NCBI GenBank assembly: GCA_021826655.1
Contig: JAKAZC010000125.1
Location: forward strand, 1-7,851
Direction of reading: 5' to 3'
Source: Actinomycetes bacterium
GTDB lineage: Bacteria; Actinomycetota; Acidimicrobiia; Acidimicrobiales; RAAP-2
Length of the DNA stretch: 7,851 nt
Part shown: one piece after another, positions 5,754-7,851 of the stretch
Position numbering within the stretch: position 1 is the stretch's first letter
How the letters are laid out: every line of letters starts with the position of its first letter
Position numbers and translations under genes: made by a program
Notes under the pieces: model-generated
The model's input: the letters and a program-made list of their open reading frames with translations, nothing else
Database searches by the model: none
What the model was told of the DNA's origin: nothing

Positions 5754-6734
5754 TCACGGGCGCATGGCCATGGTCATCAGGAACTCGTCGCCCGGCGAGT
5801 TCCAGGTGGCCTCGACCTCCAGCCCGCTCGACTCGAGCTCGGCACGTAGGAGGTCAGGGGTGAACTTGGTGCTGATCTCGGTCAGAAGCTCCTCACCGGC
5901 GGCGAAATCCACCTCGAGGTCGAGGTCGGCGAGCCGGACGCGACAGGCCTCGTCGGAGCGGAGCCACATCTCGATGCGATGGTCCGTCTCGTTCCACCGC
6001 GCCACGTGGGTGAATCGCTCGGTGTCGAAATCGGCGCCCAGGTCGCGGTTGAGGACGTGGAGGACATTGCGGTTGAACTCGGCGGTCACGCCGGCCGCGT
6101 CGTCGTAGGCGGCGATCAGTCGGGCCGGGTCCTTGACCAGGTCGGTACCGAGCAGGAAGCGATCGCCCGGTCGCATCACCCCTGTCAGACCGGTCAGGAA
6201 CCGGGCCCGCTGGGGGGGGTCCAGGTTGCCGATGGTCCCGCCCAGGAAGGCGAAGAGCCGGCGGCCGCCGGTCGCGAGTTCGTCCATGTGGTGGTGGAAG
6301 TCGCCGACCACGGCCCGTACGGCGAGCCCCGGGTACTCCTCGGCGAGTGCGGTGGCGGCCGCCCACAGGGTGGTGTCACTCACGTCCAGCGGTTGGAAGA
6401 CGCCCAGCCGGCCGCAGGACTGCATGGCGTCCAGCAGCACACGGGACTTGTCGCACGTCCCGGCACCCAACTCGATCAGTACGTCGGCACCGGCCGACTC
6501 CACCATGTCCTTGGCGTGGGCCTCGAGGATCGCCCGCTCCGCACGGGTGGGGTAGTACTCGGGCAGCCGGGTGATCTCGTCGAACAGGCGGCTGCCCCGG
6601 TCGTCGTAGAAGTAGACGGGCGGGAGGACCTTGGGCGTGGCGGTGAGCCCTGATCGGACATCGGCCACCATGGCGGCCCGCAGGTCCCCCGGCGCCAGGT
6701 GGACCTCGATGGTCGGTGGGATGACGGTGTCCAT
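5754..6734 (-). CDS. egtD: L-histidine N-alpha-methyltransferase (hercynine synthase)
   Basis: EgtD uses three S-adenosylmethionine to trimethylate the alpha-amino group of histidine, giving hercynine for ergothioneine synthesis in the cytosol. From ATG 6734 the protein has 326 residues, against about 321 for Mycobacterium smegmatis EgtD, and aligns end to end. Visible parts: VRSGLTATPK (26-35), FYDDRGSRLFDEITRLPEYY (42-61), SAM loop ELGAGTCDKSR (88-98), GDFHHH (144-149), FLGGTIGNL (163-171), GTDLVKD (196-202), YDDAAGVTAEFNRNVL (210-225), EVDFAAGEELLTEISTKF (274-291). Histidine-site residues known from mycobacterial EgtD have counterparts in Tyr60, Asn170, Tyr210, Glu286 and Ser288. An in-frame ATG at 6785 would add 17 unconserved residues; ATG 6734 is preferred for its GAGGA site and length. 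It lies 73 bases downstream of egtB, probably in one transcript. Confidence 0.95.
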   Translation of the reverse strand: MDTVIPPTIEVHLAPGDLRAAMVADVRSGLTATPKVLPPVYFYDDRGSRLFDEITRLPEYYPTRAERAILEAHAKDMVESAGADVLIELGAGTCDKSRVLLDAMQSCGRLGVFQPLDVSDTTLWAAATALAEEYPGLAVRAVVGDFHHHMDELATGGRRLFAFLGGTIGNLDPPQRARFLTGLTGVMRPGDRFLLGTDLVKDPARLIAAYDDAAGVTAEFNRNVLHVLNRDLGADFDTERFTHVARWNETDHRIEMWLRSDEACRVRLADLDLEVDFAAGEELLTEISTKFTPDLLRAELESSGLEVEATWNSPGDEFLMTMAMRP

Positions 6735-6744
6735 GCGCTTCGTG

Positions 6745-6749
6745 TCCTC
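6745..6749 (-). promoter_or_regulatory. Shine-Dalgarno sequence of egtD
   Basis: On the minus strand GAGGA stands ten bases before the ATG at 6734. The alternative ATG at 6785 has no comparable purine-rich site, so this motif supports the shorter EgtD. Confidence 0.55.
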
Positions 6750-6807
6750 GGGGGGTGTCAGGGGTGCGTCGCGGATTCGGGACATGGGTGCAGTCCAGTG
6801 GCGGGCG

Positions 6808-7851
6808 TCAGGCGTTACGTGCCGGCCGGAGCCCGGCGACGGCCCATCGGGCGGCCGGAGGGAAGAAGTTCCGGTAGGTGGCCCGGACGGGGGCGGACGG
6901 GGGCAGGGACGACCCACCCCGCAGGACGTACTGGTTCACCATGAACTTGCCGTTGTACTCGCCGACGGCGCCCGCGGCGGGGGCGAACCCTGGATAGGGG
7001 CTGTAGGCAGACGCTGTCCACTGCCAGACGTCGCCGAATGGCGCCGTCCGGGCACCCGTCACCGGGCCGGGGTGGAGGATGTCCGTGTCGAGCAGGTTCC
7101 CCGCGGGCCGGTCCGCGGCCCCGGCCGCCTCGGTGGCGACCTCCCACTCCGACTCGGTGGGGAGGCGCGCCCCGGACCACCGGGCGTACGCGTCCGCCTC
7201 GTAGTAGCTCACGTGGCTCACCGGGCGGTGCGGGTCGACGGGCCCGTCACCCGCCAACGAGAACTCGTGCCACCCGTCGTCACCGGGAGACCGCGACCAG
7301 TACAGGGGCGCCTCCCATCCGCCGGCGGTGGCCGTCGCCCAGCCGTCGGCCAGCCACAGCTCGGGTCGCCGGTAGCCGCCGTCGTCCATGAACCCGAGCC
7401 ACTCCCCGCAGGTCACGGTACGGTCGGCCAGCTCGAAGGGCTCGAGGTGGACGAGGTGACGGGGGAACTCGTTGTCGAACCCGAAGCCGGGTCCGCCGTG
7501 TCCCACGGGCACGGTGCCACCCGGGTGGGGGGTCCACGTGGACGGGGCCGACCGACCCGGCGGACCCGGTGCACGCGGTCCGTACGCGGGTCTGATGGGA
7601 TTGCGGGAGAGCACGTGCTTGATGTCCATGAGCAGGAGCTCCTGGTGCTGCTGTTCGTGCTGCACCCCGAGTTCGACCAGCGCAGTCGTCTCCGCGTCCG
7701 GGCCCCGGTCGAACAGGTCGGCCATGGCCGAGTCCACATGGCGCCGGTAGTGGGCGATCTCGACGATGCCCGGTCGGGACACCAGCCCGCGGTCGGCCCG
7801 CGGGTACCGGGCACCGACCCCCTCGTAGTAGGGAGGTAACAGGTAGCCGAA
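6808..7851 (-). CDS. egtB: Hercynine oxygenase (sulfoxide synthase) EgtB, 5'-truncated by the window edge
   Basis: EgtB is a non-haem iron oxygenase that joins hercynine to cysteine or gamma-glutamylcysteine with O2, forming the C-S bond of ergothioneine as a sulfoxide. The frame is open to the window end; 347 residues are visible and about 80 N-terminal residues, including the first iron-ligand His, lie outside. The GTG at 7782 is internal: codons before it read YYEGVGARYPRADRGLV, matching the conserved EgtB stretch. Counting from the window end: Tyr8-Tyr9, the HX3HXE iron motif HEQQHQE (65-71) closing the DinB-like domain, then the formylglycine-generating-enzyme-like domain with GGYRRPELWLADGWA (158-172), PVSHVSYYEADAYARW (210-225), LPTESEWEVA (230-239), FGDVWQWTASAYSPYPGF (272-289), EYNGKF (298-303), VLRGGSS (309-315) and ATYRNFFPPAARW (324-336). 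This C-terminus resembles the widespread non-mycobacterial EgtB. It is upstream of egtD. Confidence 0.94.
   Translation of the reverse strand, partial: FGYLLPPYYEGVGARYPRADRGLVSRPGIVEIAHYRRHVDSAMADLFDRGPDAETTALVELGVQHEQQHQELLLMDIKHVLSRNPIRPAYGPRAPGPPGRSAPSTWTPHPGGTVPVGHGGPGFGFDNEFPRHLVHLEPFELADRTVTCGEWLGFMDDGGYRRPELWLADGWATATAGGWEAPLYWSRSPGDDGWHEFSLAGDGPVDPHRPVSHVSYYEADAYARWSGARLPTESEWEVATEAAGAADRPAGNLLDTDILHPGPVTGARTAPFGDVWQWTASAYSPYPGFAPAAGAVGEYNGKFMVNQYVLRGGSSLPPSAPVRATYRNFFPPAARWAVAGLRPARNA

Noticed and set aside
5979..6653. 224-residue plus-strand frame opposite egtD
   Set aside because: It is the antisense shadow of a certain gene, with no family motif and no ribosome binding site evidence.
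6735..6785. EgtD start at ATG 6785, adding 17 residues
   Set aside because: The added residues have no match in EgtD and there is no ribosome binding site, whereas GAGGA precedes ATG 6734. It remains a possible alternative.
6808..7782. Complete EgtB of 324 residues starting at GTG 7782
   Set aside because: The frame stays open to the window end and the upstream codons encode conserved EgtB sequence, so the gene is cut by the window.

Overview
The window is ordinary-looking, very GC-rich chromosomal DNA from an actinobacterium. The evidence is the order radA-disA-carD-ispD-ispF followed by a SpoU-type rRNA methyltransferase (the mycobacterial arrangement), frequent GTG starts, and a Lys/Arg/Gly-rich N-terminal extension on the methyltransferase. 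The ergothioneine genes are not of mycobacterial type, so a lineage outside Mycobacteriales, perhaps Acidimicrobiia, is my guess; the sequence does not settle it. I see no tRNA, rRNA, CRISPR array, insertion sequence or phage gene.

Bases 1-5347 (plus strand) form a housekeeping block. radA (5' end outside the window) is followed by disA, the c-di-AMP synthase whose activity RadA is known to modulate in mycobacteria. disA appears to have its own -10 element placed so that its GTG would be leaderless. After disA comes a 198-base intergenic region with a large nested hairpin and then an extended -10 promoter. This promoter would drive a compact run of carD (RNA polymerase-binding regulator), ispD and ispF (two MEP-pathway isoprenoid enzymes) and rlmB (23S rRNA 2'-O-methyltransferase). 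The ispD/ispF and ispF/rlmB junctions are 4-base start/stop overlaps. The cysS gene that sits between ispF and the methyltransferase in mycobacteria is absent.

Bases 5384-7851 (minus strand) converge on this block. The transcription order is egtB (5' end outside the window), egtD and a small DUF427 gene. EgtD trimethylates histidine to hercynine and EgtB adds the sulfur as a sulfoxide, so these are the two core steps of ergothioneine synthesis. No egtC lies between them, and EgtB has the C-terminal signature of the widespread non-mycobacterial form. A short hairpin lies between the two converging blocks.

I found no clear new system. The points most worth a second look are the DUF427 gene downstream of egtBD, the EgtB subtype, a His-for-Asn change in the RadA KNRFG motif, the probable leaderless start of disA, and the nested hairpin before carD.
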